This document shows positions 7,970 to 19,700 of a stretch of DNA of 64,000 nucleotides, in pieces (position 1 is the first letter of the stretch; each line of letters starts with the position of its first letter). Source of the DNA: Hydractinia symbiolongicarpus (Eukaryota; Cnidaria; Hydrozoa; Anthoathecata; Hydractiniidae). The notes under the pieces are model-generated. The model was given only the letters and a program-made list of their open reading frames with translations, did not search any database and was not told the origin of the DNA. The translations under genes were made by a program, and so were the position numbers. Location: assembly GCF_029227915.1 (NCBI RefSeq), contig NC_079879.1:30632501-30696500 (forward strand). The letters are read 5' to 3'.

Positions 7970-8448
7970 TTACGCTTGACGCTCCTCGGCAATTTCGCTG
8001 AATTTTTTCCAGTCCAGATGGTTGAAAACTGTGCAAAACAGAGAGACGGGAGCGAGCCACAGCCCGCACTTTTCATACATATATGACCCTACAACTTCCA
8101 TCGGAGAGTTCCTTGTGGTGAACAATTTCTCCGTTACATTACCAATCAACTCTGAGGTCGGGTTTTGAATCAGAAAGTTTGCGTTTATGTCGCTCATCAT
8201 GGTCTGAAAATTGTCAACACCTGACATTTTCGATAGAAGTCTTTTGCTGCTGATTTTTGCGCTTGTGCCTCGAGCTTCTTCAAGAGGTTGTCAAGTTGTT
8301 TCTCTGTCGCTTTATCCAGCAACTCAGGCGTCCACTGCTTTTTTCCCAGAGAGTTGACGAGACTCAAGTTTTTCTTGACTTTTTCCCGCTTTCTCATTGC
8401 TGGTGACGGTGTGTCTAAGACGTCTAAAATTTCATTCAGTTCTGACAT
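7970..8448 (-). pseudogene. Conserved Maverick ORF of unknown function, split by one frameshift
   Basis: The first frame starts at ATG 8448 (MSELNEILDVLDTPSPAMRK) and is helical and charged (LDKATEKQLDNLLKKLEAQA). It carries on out of register to a stop at 8197. The second frame, from about 8227, reads MSGVDNFQTMMSDINANF, SPMEVVGSYMYEKCG and LWLAPVSLFCTVFNHLDW to 7970. The overlap centres on an A-run at about 8222-8226, and the two halves together look like one conserved ~155-residue element protein with a hydrophobic C-terminal patch. Two genuinely overlapping genes is the alternative. Function unknown. Confidence 0.5.
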
Positions 8449-8529
8449 AACTTTTATTAGAGAGGAAAACTTGCAGCAGACGTACAAAAAACTTACGTAC
8501 AACATTACCAACAAGAGTTCAAGTATCAT

Positions 8530-8660
8530 TTTTATTAATGCATTGTCGTGATCAAGACCATGCTGAATGCAAACAGACTGTTTGAAACAGAAAATTTTGA
8601 CATTTTGAAAACACTGAGACTATGTGTGTGAGATGCAAATAAATTTTTGAACCGCGAGAC
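8530..8660. other. Short non-coding gap left of PolB
   Basis: No frame of interest between the upstream end of the conserved ORF and the PolB stop. It probably contains the leader of the ORF at 8448. Confidence 0.4.
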
Positions 8661-11600
8661 TCAAAACATCCATGGTTTAACATGGTTGGGATGCCACACC
8701 CTGGTGAGCAATTCTTGCTTGCAAACTAATCCAGGACTGCTTCCATGTGCAAAGGTGAACCCACCTTGAGCTTGAAGTCGCTTGTCATCATCAACACTCA
8801 GCGCAATTTTGTTCAGCTTTTCAGTGAAAATCTCGTGTTTTCGACTGGTAAATCTCAGTTGCGTGCGATACAAATTTTAATAGGTCTGCAGGCTGTTCAA
8901 ATAGTATGCGAACGTGATCTGTTTCTTGACGACACACTTTTTTGTACCTTTTGCCTTCTTTTGCACGTATCCTTCGAGTGTCTTGTACGCATACATTTTT
9001 GACCTCAATGCAACAAATTCGATCATGATTTTGCCACCAAGTTCATCCTTCATTAAGCACAATTTTTTCTTGTTTTTGCCAATAGGCAAGGGACGTTTGT
9101 CTTCGGGACTTTAATTCGATGTGTCAAACCTTGATTCAACGTCACCTGCGATATCTTTATAGACATCGTCTGTTTTGATGTGGTAGACGAAACTATCTGT
9201 GTCCATGTAGCAAAGCTCTGCGCCTGCACCAAACTTTGGCTTGATGTAGTCGTAGTGAAACTCGTACATCGTGAGTTTGCTCAAGTCCAAGATGGAGAGG
9301 CCGAGGTAGACAGGTTTGTTCATGACGACCTTCACTTTGTTCATTTCCATTGCCACAAATTTCTTGTCAAATCTTGATGTGCTGTGATAGTTTGGAGCTG
9401 ATGCGAGCTTCTTGCGCCTCCATTCCGTTGTCACCAGTTTGATGTCACGGTGCTTGCGAACGTTCTCCATGGTCTTGCCAAACACGATATTATTCATCAG
9501 CTTAAAAAAGTCTTTCTCAAAATCATTTTTGGCATCCTTTCGCAGCTTTGTGTTCATGTCAATGTAGGGCTTCAGCCAAGCACTTTGCTTGAACTCAATG
9601 ACTCGGTGCACCTTGGTGAGAACCAATCCATGCTGCAGTACCTGCTGCAATTTGCGAATGTGCAGCACGTATTTTTCCTTGTCAAACACATTGCACGTCA
9701 ACTTTTCACAGTCGTTGTTCAGACGCATCTTTTCAGGCAAGAATGGAAGGTCGTTGTGGAGTTTGTGCAGCTTTTTCGGGTAGTGGACATCCACTTCAAG
9801 AAAATAGCCATCATCTCCATTTTTATAATTTTCTATAAAAGCTTGAGTAAAATTTTCGAGGTCTTCACGCCACTTAAAGCCGTGTGTTGGCAGCTTTTGT
9901 GACATGGCACCTCCGTACAGATTGTTGGCATCGATGTACAGCAGATACGAGATCAACAGGTTGATATCAAACACTTGGCGCTTGATTGCTTGGCAAATAC
10001 CACCCCTGAGCCCCTTTTCAACCATCAGTAGCATGTCGATGTCTGAGAGAAGCTCGAGCACCTGACCCGTCACTTTTAGAGCTGTTTGCCATGCGAGGCC
10101 TGGAGCAGTGTAAAAATACGCTGGATCAAGCTCGTAGATGTTTTGACAAGTGTCTCGAAAATTTTCAAAAACGTCTGCTAAAAGAAGCGTGTCGCTCATC
10201 ACGTAGAGATCGTGGTACTCCCCAAGGTTTTTAATGTTGAAAGCCCTCCACACCTTTTGAGCATGCTTGTAGTCGTTTTCGGTGATGTTTTCAAGGTTCA
10301 AGCTGCTGTAAAATTGTGCTTTTGGAGGAAGTGCTGTCTCTTCAAAACGCTCCCACGCATCCATGTATTCGTAGGGGTAAACACCCTTACGCAGCAAAAG
10401 TCTAAAGTGCTCGTCATTGCCCCTTGCATGCTTGAATGTGTTGGAAAATTTCTGCTTCATAGAATGCTCATTCAGTTCCACCGTCTTATAAGAGCGGTAA
10501 CAGTTTTGACACTTGAATTGCGCCTTGTACTCTGAGTCAATCTCGATGAGTTCCATGTTTGATTTGCAGTCGCTGCAGCTGACACTTTCACTGTTGGTTC
10601 CAGCTAAATTATCCACAAGGCTTGACAATGAGCTTTGCATGAACCTGCAGCTGTCGATAAACTTGATTTTGCAGGTCGTGCTGAATTCCACTTCTTTCAT
10701 TTGGTTGGTTTTCTTGTTCTTCTTTATCTGCTTCAGCGGTTCGTCGTCTTTTCCTTGAAATGTGACGGATTGCTTGATGGAGAAGCTGATGTATTTTTCG
10801 CTGTTTTCACCCAGACATTCAAACTCGTGGCTTTTGGATTCCCTGGCCAGTTGCTTGATGATGATGTGATCGTCATACCGTGAGCGATTGTGCATGACCA
10901 CCGGAATCTCGTTGGGGATGCGATATTTTAGGTTGCACGAACTGTGTGCAGCTCCTCGATACTGACCAGTGTAGTGACAGTGATCTCGAACTTTGCGCAT
11001 TGTGATGTCTTTGTTGTTCTTCTTGAAAAGCCCATTGCAAATGAAGCATCTTTTTGCAGACTTGTGGGCTTCTTTCTCTTCGTGTGTCAACGGGATCATC
11101 TTCTTCTGTGGATGTCTGATAGCTCTATTGACTTGATCTCTCAGTCCCTTGCAAAACATTTCCATGCAGTCTTTTCCACGATAGCAGTCGGATGATTCTT
11201 CTACTTCTCCATGTGCAAATTTGGTTATGAAGGCATATCCTGAAGCCACATGCTTGCTGACGTCTCTGGTGTGTGATTTTTCAGGGTCTCCATCACAACC
11301 TTGAACAGGTTCCAAGATACATTCTGTGTCTGCATAGATGACAAATGGCATTCTGAGCGACTTTTGCCCATCTTCGTGTTTGAGTACTGTTCCTTCTTTA
11401 GGCATGATAATCTCGCAAAAATCATGGTCCATGCACACTTTCATGTGATTGTCTCGTGTCTCTTGACTGCGGAATCCGTGCATGCAGTTTCGACAGTAGT
11501 GATCACCTCGATGTCTAGATGATAAACCGCGCATGAGCGCAGAGTATCTTTTAATGGCAACGTAGTGCTTTTTCCCTCCTTCTTGAATGATTAGCACATC

Positions 11601-12605
11601 TGCCACTTTTTTAAGTGTCGTGTTGTGTTTCGAAACATATGCCTGTCTGACCTGAAAATCTTCTTCAGAAAAGTAGACATTCAGCGCCACGTTGGGGTTT
11701 TGCCTTTCAAACTTTTTCCAGTGTGTGTTGGGAGTTGGGAACTCGATGCCACTCCAATTGTACTGTTCAACAAACGGTTCGAGCTTCGAGATGCGTCGAG
11801 GATCGTTTTTGATTTCGTTGTGGTGCAGTGCTGCAATGACGGCCCATTTGAAGCACTGCTCGTCTTCATTTTTGGGATTGATGATGCAGTGCTTTTTTTG
11901 CAGCCATTCGGGTGTCTTGAACCATGATCTACCTCTCATAAGGTCAATCATGTGGCAGTGAAACGTCATTTCCGTGATTCGCTTGAAGATGTAGTCGCTT
12001 TTTTTGAGTTTCTCCGATGTCATTTCAAAGCGTTTTAGCAGGCTTTTATACATCTCTTCGATCAATTCTTCGATGTCACTTCCTTCCATAATTGTGACAG
12101 CCTCACTCCATATTGGTTTTGTGAACTTGTCGGAAGGATTTTCCTTGTGCACAAACTCCACCATGAGATTCAGTTGAATCTTCCAATTCTGTCTAGTGTT
12201 TTGCAAGTCTGTGATGACTTTCTCCACATGTTGTTTCTGTTGATCCAGGTACTGTTCAATACTCACCAGTTGACCTTCTGGTGTTCCTTCACTTCGGAAA
12301 TGTCGATAATTACCATCAAATCCACCTTCCGTTTCAACAGCACTGTGATCCACTTCTTCCACTTGTTCTTCTTCCACAGCAGCGTCTTCGACAGTCTTCC
12401 TCAAGGCTTGACCGTAACCAAGCCTCTCCTTAGCCTTGTGGCATAATAAAGAAGCAGTTTCACGCACACTCTGCAGTCTCTCTGCGAGTGCATCGCGTGT
12501 TGCTGCTACTGGCGCTGAGACAGCGCTATATAATTTACTAATTGCATTTCTAAAGAAACTCATTGCTTTATTATATGTTGGAAAATTTTCTAACGCACTG
12601 GACAT
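8661..12605 (-). pseudogene. POLB: Protein-primed family B DNA polymerase of Polinton, two in-frame stops
   Basis: One frame of 1315 codons from ATG 12605, broken only by TAA at 9113-9111 and TAA at 8879-8877; the family sequence continues in the same frame after each. Domains in order (residues from the ATG): charged N-terminal region (1-250); a C2H2-like finger (about 371-391); exonuclease motif I YADTEC (about 424-429); an HNH-like Cys/His cluster (about 520-557) with RDHCHYTGQYRGAAH; a zinc ribbon (about 677-702); motif A LLYIDANNLYG (about 888-898); motif B KLMNNIVFGKTMEN (about 1035-1048); motif C YMDTDS (about 1133-1138). After the first stop come [13 protein letters not shown] and [10 protein letters not shown], and after the second HKIA-type and DDDKRLQAQGG segments. 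It would replicate the linear element. The two late stops remove the thumb/C-terminus. Confidence 0.92.
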
Positions 12606-12975
12606 TTTATTTTTTATGTTGTGACCCCAACCAGGGTGACAACATTGCGGTCGTACGAGAGTGCTGCAGGACAACGGTAATTGCCCGCGGTATTGACCCT
12701 TTGCGCAGAGGATCAATATAGCGAGGAAACAGTGCTGCGCTAGACCCTTGAAATTAGGGCTTGACTCAAAAAACAGCGAAAAGTCGAAAGTGCGCTAGAG
12801 AGCTCCACTTTCATTGTGTAATGTCTAAATTTAGTAAAATCTTCACAAATTTTTATTAAAAGTACTTAAACAGAAAAGAATGATAAAAAATTTAAAAAAT
12901 AATTAAGTGGAAAAATATTGAGGAGAAATAACAAAAGCGAGGAAAATGGAAAAAAAGAAAAATTGAAATATCATG
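12606..12975. other. PolB upstream region, probable element flank, no gene
   Basis: The sequence right of the PolB start holds an imperfect palindrome GAAAGTG...CACTTTC (12786-12812) and the repeated string GCGCTAGA (about 12738 and 12793). Composition falls from about 45-50% GC to AT-rich host-like DNA by about 12840. The right terminus and terminal inverted repeat of the Polinton should lie here but cannot be fixed without the left end. Confidence 0.4.
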
Positions 12976-13058
12976 CAACCTCGTCCCAAGGCCTTTTTTA
13001 CTTTTTGATAGTGGCATGGCCGTCAAAAAAAGAAAAAAGAGCCCTGGAGACAAGGTTG
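12976..13058. repeat. Small MITE, CCTCGTCCC family, copy 1
   Basis: About 83 bp with inverted ends: CAACCTCGTCCCAAGGCCTT on the left and, on the right, the reverse complement of CAACCTTGTCTCCAGGGC. A-rich/T-rich arms follow the ends. A second copy lies at 56003-56112. Confidence 0.7.
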
Positions 13059-13334
13059 TAATATTATGCATAGCACCTGACGTTTAAAGCCGACCAACTG
13101 CGCCTGCATATAAGCAAAAGAAAATCCAAAATGATTTAAAAAATTGCCCCCTTCCCTCCAGCTACGACGACATGCCGGCGAATTCGGAAACTGTGTTCGA
13201 CAATTAAAAATGGAAAGAATATTTTTCCCATAATATTTCTGTTCGTAATTTTCACCTGATATTATTTATTGCGCACATTTCAACACAGAAAGTAAACACA
13301 CGTTGCGCAATTTACTCGAAATAAAATAATCTAA

Positions 13335-13691
13335 GAGCCTGATTATACGAGGCGCGTTGGCTCGGTGTTGGCCCGGTTTGCTGGTCAACCCGTTTGAAAA
13401 AAATACATATTATATGGAAAAAGTCAACCCGGGTCAAGACCTACACTGGTGCCGGGTTGAAAAAAATACGCATATTTTTTTGAAAATGGCGGATGCAAGA
13501 TGTAAACAAACAAGCGAAATTAAATCAAAATTATTATTAAGTATTTTAGTCGCCAGTAGTTTGTTATTCCAAATCCAAGGTGTTCTGTGTCAAATATTTT
13601 TTGGTAGTGATCTCATCTGCCATTATGCTGAGCTGTTTAATTTTATCATGCGAGCCAACACTGAGCCAACTCGCCTCATATAATCAAGCTC
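13335..13691. mobile_element. PIF/Harbinger-like MITE, 357 bp, TAA target duplication
   Basis: Inverted ends of about 42 bases: left GAGCCTGATTATACGAGGCG, and the reverse complement of the right end GAGCTTGATTATATGAGGCG, continuing with TTGGCTC-GTGTTGGC in both. The unit is flanked by TAA at 13332-13334 and 13692-13694, the 3-bp TWA-type duplication expected of PIF/Harbinger insertions. No transposase; the internal frames are not convincing. Confidence 0.75.
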
Positions 13692-13988
13692 TAATTTTCT
13701 ACCTGCTGTTTCCGCAAAGATTGCAAAGAAAAAGTTCTACTTTCCGAAAAAAAAACGAAAAGTTTCCACTCACGTGATGTAATCAATTTAGCTCAGAAGC
13801 TTTTCTGATCCTTCTGTCTGTTCCGTTTCACGGAAAATTCTTAAAGTGAAACAAATAGGAAAATAATTTGGATTTTTGACAGAGGCCTAAATTTAGCCTT
13901 TAAACCATATTTAAACACAACGGGGTTTTCATAGTCAAAAATATGTAAGTCGTTCATTTTTTTAAGACTCCGTGTTTCGGTTGCTCAA

Positions 13989-14369
13989 GGTGGTCCTATA
14001 CCTGAAAATCACAAAAGAATCATTTTTTTAAATTTATCGTTTTTATACATTTTGGTATGCGTAGAAAACAGTGGCATAGTTCGTTTTTATGAAAAAACCT
14101 GGAAATTGCTCTATTTCGTTATCAAAAATTAGTAGTAGTTTTCAAAAATCAAAAAAATTCTCCTTGGATACAGCCTTAGCAACGTCTTTTCCTCTTGTTA
14201 TTTGGCATAAAACTTAGTATATATTGACTAATATATATATTCACCCTCTTAAAAAATTATTTTTTAACTTTTTATTGTATTTTATACATGTAATAGTACA
14301 TTCAGTCAAAAAATAAAAGCACACAATGCAGTAAATCCCATTTTTTTACATTTCAGGTATAGGACCACC
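13989..14369. repeat. Inverted-repeat element, about 381 bp
   Basis: The left end GGTGGTCCTATACCTGAAAA is repeated in inverse at the right end (TTTCAGGTATAGGACCACC). The interior is AT-rich and non-coding. The target duplication is unclear. Confidence 0.7.
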
Positions 14370-14380
14370 GCAAATGCCGA

Positions 14381-14475
14381 AATGATCCCCCCGCGATTAA
14401 GCGCCCCCTCGATTAAGCGCTAATGCAAAAAATCGAAAAATTTAATAAGCGCCCTGGGCGCTTGTTTGGATCATT
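14381..14475. repeat. Short hairpin MITE, about 95 bp
   Basis: AATGATCC at 14381 pairs with GGATCATT at 14468-14475. AAGCGCCC runs (for example 14399-14406) pair with GGGCGCTTG near 14455. It lies 11 bp after the previous element. Confidence 0.55.
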
Positions 14476-15080
14476 ATGGTATGAGTCTCTCCCAAAAATA
14501 AACTGGTTTCAATTTACGACCCAATAATCACTGTTATTTCCAGAAATAAATTTACTGGTGAAATTAACCAATTAATACAGATACAAAGATAAACTATGAG
14601 CATAAGAGTACTATTACCTTTTAATATATATATTGACGTTATTGCAGCAAGAATTGCATGTGTGTGTAAAAACCAGGCTGTAAAATGCTGCAAACCAAAG
14701 TTACGACGGCCGTGTAAAAATGGCAGGCTAGGTTTGCGCACGTTGTTTCAATCGCAATCAAAGAAATTGGTGTTGATATTAATTTTATTATGATGGAACC
14801 GTTTTAACTAAATAATACTGGTAAATTTTATTTTTATGCTGAAACACACTATTTTTTTAATGATCGCTTTTCAAAAGGATAATTGTTTATACAAAAAATG
14901 TTTTCCTTCCCACGTGTGCAAAGTGGAAGAGGCAAAAATAAACAGTAAGAAAGTAAGATATATTTCCACAATGCTACAACATACAAGTTTTTGTTGGATA
15001 TAAACTGAGCTTGTGTATATATAAACATCCTGCACCCTGCATATACACATCCTAAACACCTGAAGTTATGGGTGTATTTC

Positions 15081-15902
15081 AAGGTGGCAGTAACCCTTTT
15101 TTACATAATTAGTTACGAAAGGTTATTTTCAGACTATTATACATATTTTTTCTGGTATAACACACTTGTCACGATTTTATAGCTAAAATACTATTGTCTT
15201 TCACCAAAAATATCCAGCTTTAACAATTTCTCTTTAAATTAAAATCATGTATAATTAATTAGTTCTGCCGAATATAGTTTACTGTCTACGCGCTTGCTAA
15301 AATGTACAGAAAGAAATGACGTAATTATCAAAGAGAAACGTAAATAACAACAAAGGTGGCTATGTAGATATTTAAGACAATCTTCATTATGCTATACTGC
15401 ACTAGCTTGAACTTTCGATAGTGTTTTCATTTTCTTTAAGATTTTCAGACATGCTTGGTGAACCATGCAGCCATGATATGGTGTGCGGAAATCTTTTTAT
15501 TCGCAATATTTTTCTTTTACCAGCATTCAATGCAGCAGGGGATGCTAAAAAAGAATCTTTTGGAAACAACAAAAGGCTATTGTTAAACAAATATAAATGA
15601 ACAAAAAAACTCTGCACACCCTTTCAATAGGGTTACCAAAGTTTCATTTGAAGCTGATGAAAAATAACCAGATTGTAAAAAGTTGGAGCTCGTAGAAGCC
15701 GATTTTTTCTTGTTTATGATACATTTTAAATAGAAATTTCTGCTGACTCAGCAATTTTGTTGTTAGTTAAAATCATTTTATTATGATATATATTAAAGAC
15801 CTATATTTTTAGGAAATAGTAAAAAAATCGTATGTTTTATACACTGAGTAAATAATTCAGCTATATATTTGGAAAGCTAAAAAAGGGTTACTACCCCCTT
15901 AC
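15081..15902. repeat. Inverted-repeat element, about 820 bp
   Basis: The left end AAGGTGGCAGTAACCCTTTT and the reverse complement of the right end AAGGGGGTAGTAACCCTTTT match at 18 of 20 positions and continue TTA. The interior is AT-rich with no credible gene. Confidence 0.6.
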
Positions 15903-16763
15903 TCAGTTTGGGTTAAGTTTCAGTGCTTTTGCAGCGCTTGTGTGGTTTCTGCAAATTCTAACCTTAACGATTAAAATCAGTGAAAAGTTTAGATGAAAAA
16001 TTACAGAGACTTCTTAACTTCTAATGAGCGGTTCGTCAAAACAAGACTTTCCATAGGTTCTGCTCTAAGTTTTCTGATAGTAAACAGGAAAGAGCTGCTT
16101 TGTTATGACAAATAACAGGAAAACCTGTTGATTTTAAACACTCGCCCTTGCTATGAGAAATTTGTTGTTGGTGCTCTTAAAAGACGCATTATTCAGGCCT
16201 ATCAATAAGGGGAGAGCAATTGCTCTTGCTCACGCAAAGACTCTCTTCGACAAATGAGAAACTAGCTGAACCATTAATTCCTCCCCCAAATATGCGTTTA
16301 TAAACTTATTGTATTTATTCAGATTGCTCGCCCAGTTTAAATTATTGCTTGGGTGTGATTTTCTTATTGATGGGCAATTTTTTTTGAGGTACCTATTTTA
16401 TTGTTAAAACTGGAAGATATAGAAAACATTATCCTGAACGTTCTATTGAAAACTAAAGATCAGAACATGTTCAAATATTCATGCAACTTATTCTATTTCC
16501 TTTAATGACAGTTTATAGAAATCATTAAAATTTGTCAATATTGCACAATCAATTTCATCCTTACATCACAATACAAGCATCTCAAAGGAATTTCAAAATA
16601 ATGTTAGTATTAACACCTAGTTTCTGAAATGTTATGAATTTGTATTATCATGTGCATGTATGTAAAAGCAAGCATTTGCCCCATCTTGTTATGTATGTCA
16701 AATTCTACTTTAGTATAGCTATATTTTTTAGCATTGTATTATACTTCTTTGATTTTAGCAAAA
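15903..16763. other. AT-rich upstream region of the CCCH gene
   Basis: No open frame or repeat of note. It ends in TTGATTTTAG just before the first coding ATG, which reads as a splice acceptor, so a 5' UTR exon may lie within or left of this stretch. The exact promoter is not visible. Confidence 0.4.
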
Positions 16764-19700
16764 ATGTCTGTTAAAGTGAAGAAAGAACTGTAAGTATAGT
16801 TATGAACTCTTGTTCATTGTGCAATAAAGTCATACTGCAGCTAATTGTATTTCTGCATTTCACAAAGTGCACCCCTGTTAAATCACAAGGATAAATTTAC
16901 TGCGGCTAATTATATTTCTGCATTTCACCATGTGCACCCCTGTTAAATCACAAGGTTAAACTTACCTAATTTCAGTAATTTTTTAAAGGATCAATTATTT
17001 TTTTAATTCATAATTAAAAAAGCACTAAAAGTATTTTAGTTACATGTTATTTATGAAGAAGCAAATAAGGACTGATTGTATGAAGCCAAAATTTTAGCCA
17101 GATTTTATACAACATCCTTAAAATTGTTTTTTTGCTATTTTTTTCTTGATAAAGTTAGGCTGATAATATGTTATTATTATCTTTAGTAAAGACTATGTTT
17201 TGTTTAATAAATTACTCTTTTCGCATTGTAGTTCTACTGAAATATATTTGTATTTCTACAATAAAAATGCTCTTTAACTTTTAATTTTGGTTTTAGTCCA
17301 TCATGCAAGGTTGCCATCGAACCACTTCCAAATTTAGATCTACGATGTTTCTTAAATAAACGAAAAAACACTACACTTGAAAACAATAATGTTTTTGGAA
17401 ATACTACTCCAACGGCTGAGATTGAAAGCTCTTTTGTCCCAGACATTGTCAGTGATATCAAAGAAACTGATACTCCAAACGCACCAAATGAAATTGCTAC
17501 AAATGAATTTGATACTTTTTCTTGTGACCTTTCCACAGAAGCGCAACTACTTGGTGAGACAGATGACATTTCTGTAACCAGCCATAACATCAATGAAGAT
17601 GCATTACTATATGGTGATGAGAGCAACCAGGGAGTGACTGATGATTTTAAACAAACAAGTGATTTTCACCCAATAAATACAAATAATGATTTTGAGCCAA
17701 TAAATTCAAACAATAGTTACGATCCAATAGAAAGGAACGATAGTTTTCAACCAATAAATATAAACAACACTTTTGAACCTATAACTACAAGCAATGATTT
17801 TGAACCAATTGATAAAAACGACCAAAATAATAACAGCATGTTTAATGGGGATATAGATACTAGTTGTAACTTTGATTTGGTGTCACTTGCAGCATTTGAT
17901 GACGAGTTTAATGAAGACGATATTCAGTCTACTGATGCTAAAACTACAAACACCCAAGTCAATACTAGGTAAAATGACTGCATGTTTTAAATGATGAAGA
18001 CTTTACTATCACATTATTTAACAGCAAATCATTTTTTTATTCCATATAATTTACATTTAGTTCCACAAAACCTCCAGAAAATCTGTCAACTGGCTTAAAA
18101 AGGTAAACATGCTTGTATGAACTACAAGAATAGTTAGAAGTTGTGAATGATAGTGTCTATAAACAATTTATATTATTTTAATTTTAGAAAAAATGAAGAT
18201 CTTACCGAGCCATACAGTAAAGTTAATAACTGGAAGGATAGATATTCTGATCAATTTAAAGCACCTCTTCCCAGAGATAAAATACCAAGTCTGTTAACCC
18301 AACCCATCGCTAATTTAGAGTTGCTTAAAATAATAAATCAATCTTTTATATTGCCAACCCCTCCAGTGAATCCCATTATCGCATCAATCCCCTTGCTTAA
18401 TCAAACGAGACAAAGAAATTATAAAAATAACACACATATTGGGCAGCGACAAGCTTTTGTTAAACCAATGTGCATAGATAAAATTCCTAAGTTAAATGTT
18501 AGAAATGATTATAATCGGAAGCGTGATAATACCGTCCCTGCTGGAATTTGTCAATCGTTTTGGTATTTGGGAGTTTGCAATAATCCTAAGCCATGTCAGA
18601 TGAAACACGAACGCAAAAACTCAAATGCTAATGTAAGTTTGTTTTTGCTTATCAAACCTTGTTTCTGTGTGAAAAAAAGTTGTGTAACTGAAGGAACTGT
18701 TCTATACCCAAGTTCAAATCAAGTAAAATATATCCTATTTAAAAAGTGTAACCAGTCATTCATAGTATAGTTTCCTTTATAGTTCTTTATAGTTTCCTTT
18801 ACAAATACCTATGTTCAGTGTGCCTGGGTAATTAAATTTGTTGAATGAAGACGGGAAGTTTGTCAATGTGTTTAAATGTTTTTAGCATTCAGGTCTATTC
18901 ATTAATTAAGCTATATTACTTAGCAACCTCGGAAATAATTTTTATTACGGTTCTAAATAAGATAAATTATTATGAAAAATCTTTCACAGCTTTTATCAAG
19001 GTTCTTTCTGCTATTGTGGATATTGTAAATATTACTAGTCATTGGTCTATGGAAAGATCCACGGGTTCACCCCTCTTTTTTGTATCACATTGCATGCATC
19101 TTGCTACTTGCGGTATCATTTTGCGTGACAGACAGACTGGTACGGGAATTATAGTAAAAGTATTCTAGATTAAGGTTACTGTAAAGGAAACAATTTTTTT
19201 TTTTAGGTTTTTTGCAAAAAATTCATGACATATAGAAAAAAAAAATTCTCTTTCGAATGACATATTTAATATTCCATGAAAATATTTGGAACATCCCTTT
19301 TTTCTGGAAAGAGCCTTTTTACAGGTGTTATATCCTTCACACCTTTGAGAAAATATGTGCAAAATGAGTCACGCATATTTTTTGTAAACATTATACATGA
19401 TATGAAACTACCGTATAAATATATGCATAATAATATTTTTAGATAGTTTACTTTCACCATCGATATATATATATATATAAATGTTGTCATATAAAAAATC
19501 ATTAAAAAAAATCAAAGTTAAGGAGTATGCATATAAGCTTTCTCTTGTAACCCTGACTTCTGTCTGTTAATAATTCTGAATGCGTGCACGAATATTCAGC
19601 ATAAAGAAAAAGTTCACACTTTCATCATCTTTCTGCATACTCAGTTCACACATTTTCAAAACACCTACGAAAATCTTTAAAAACAAATATCTCGTTAGTA

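Noticed and set aside
12147-12446. Plus-strand frames across the PolB region
   Set aside because: They are antisense shadows of the long PolB frame, with no motif of their own.
13357-13683. 108-codon frame
   Set aside because: It lies wholly inside the TAA-flanked MITE and includes its terminal repeats, so it is a by-product of that sequence.
16764-16789. Translation start of the CCCH gene further upstream
   Set aside because: The bases before the ATG read as a splice acceptor, and no upstream in-frame coding exon was found.
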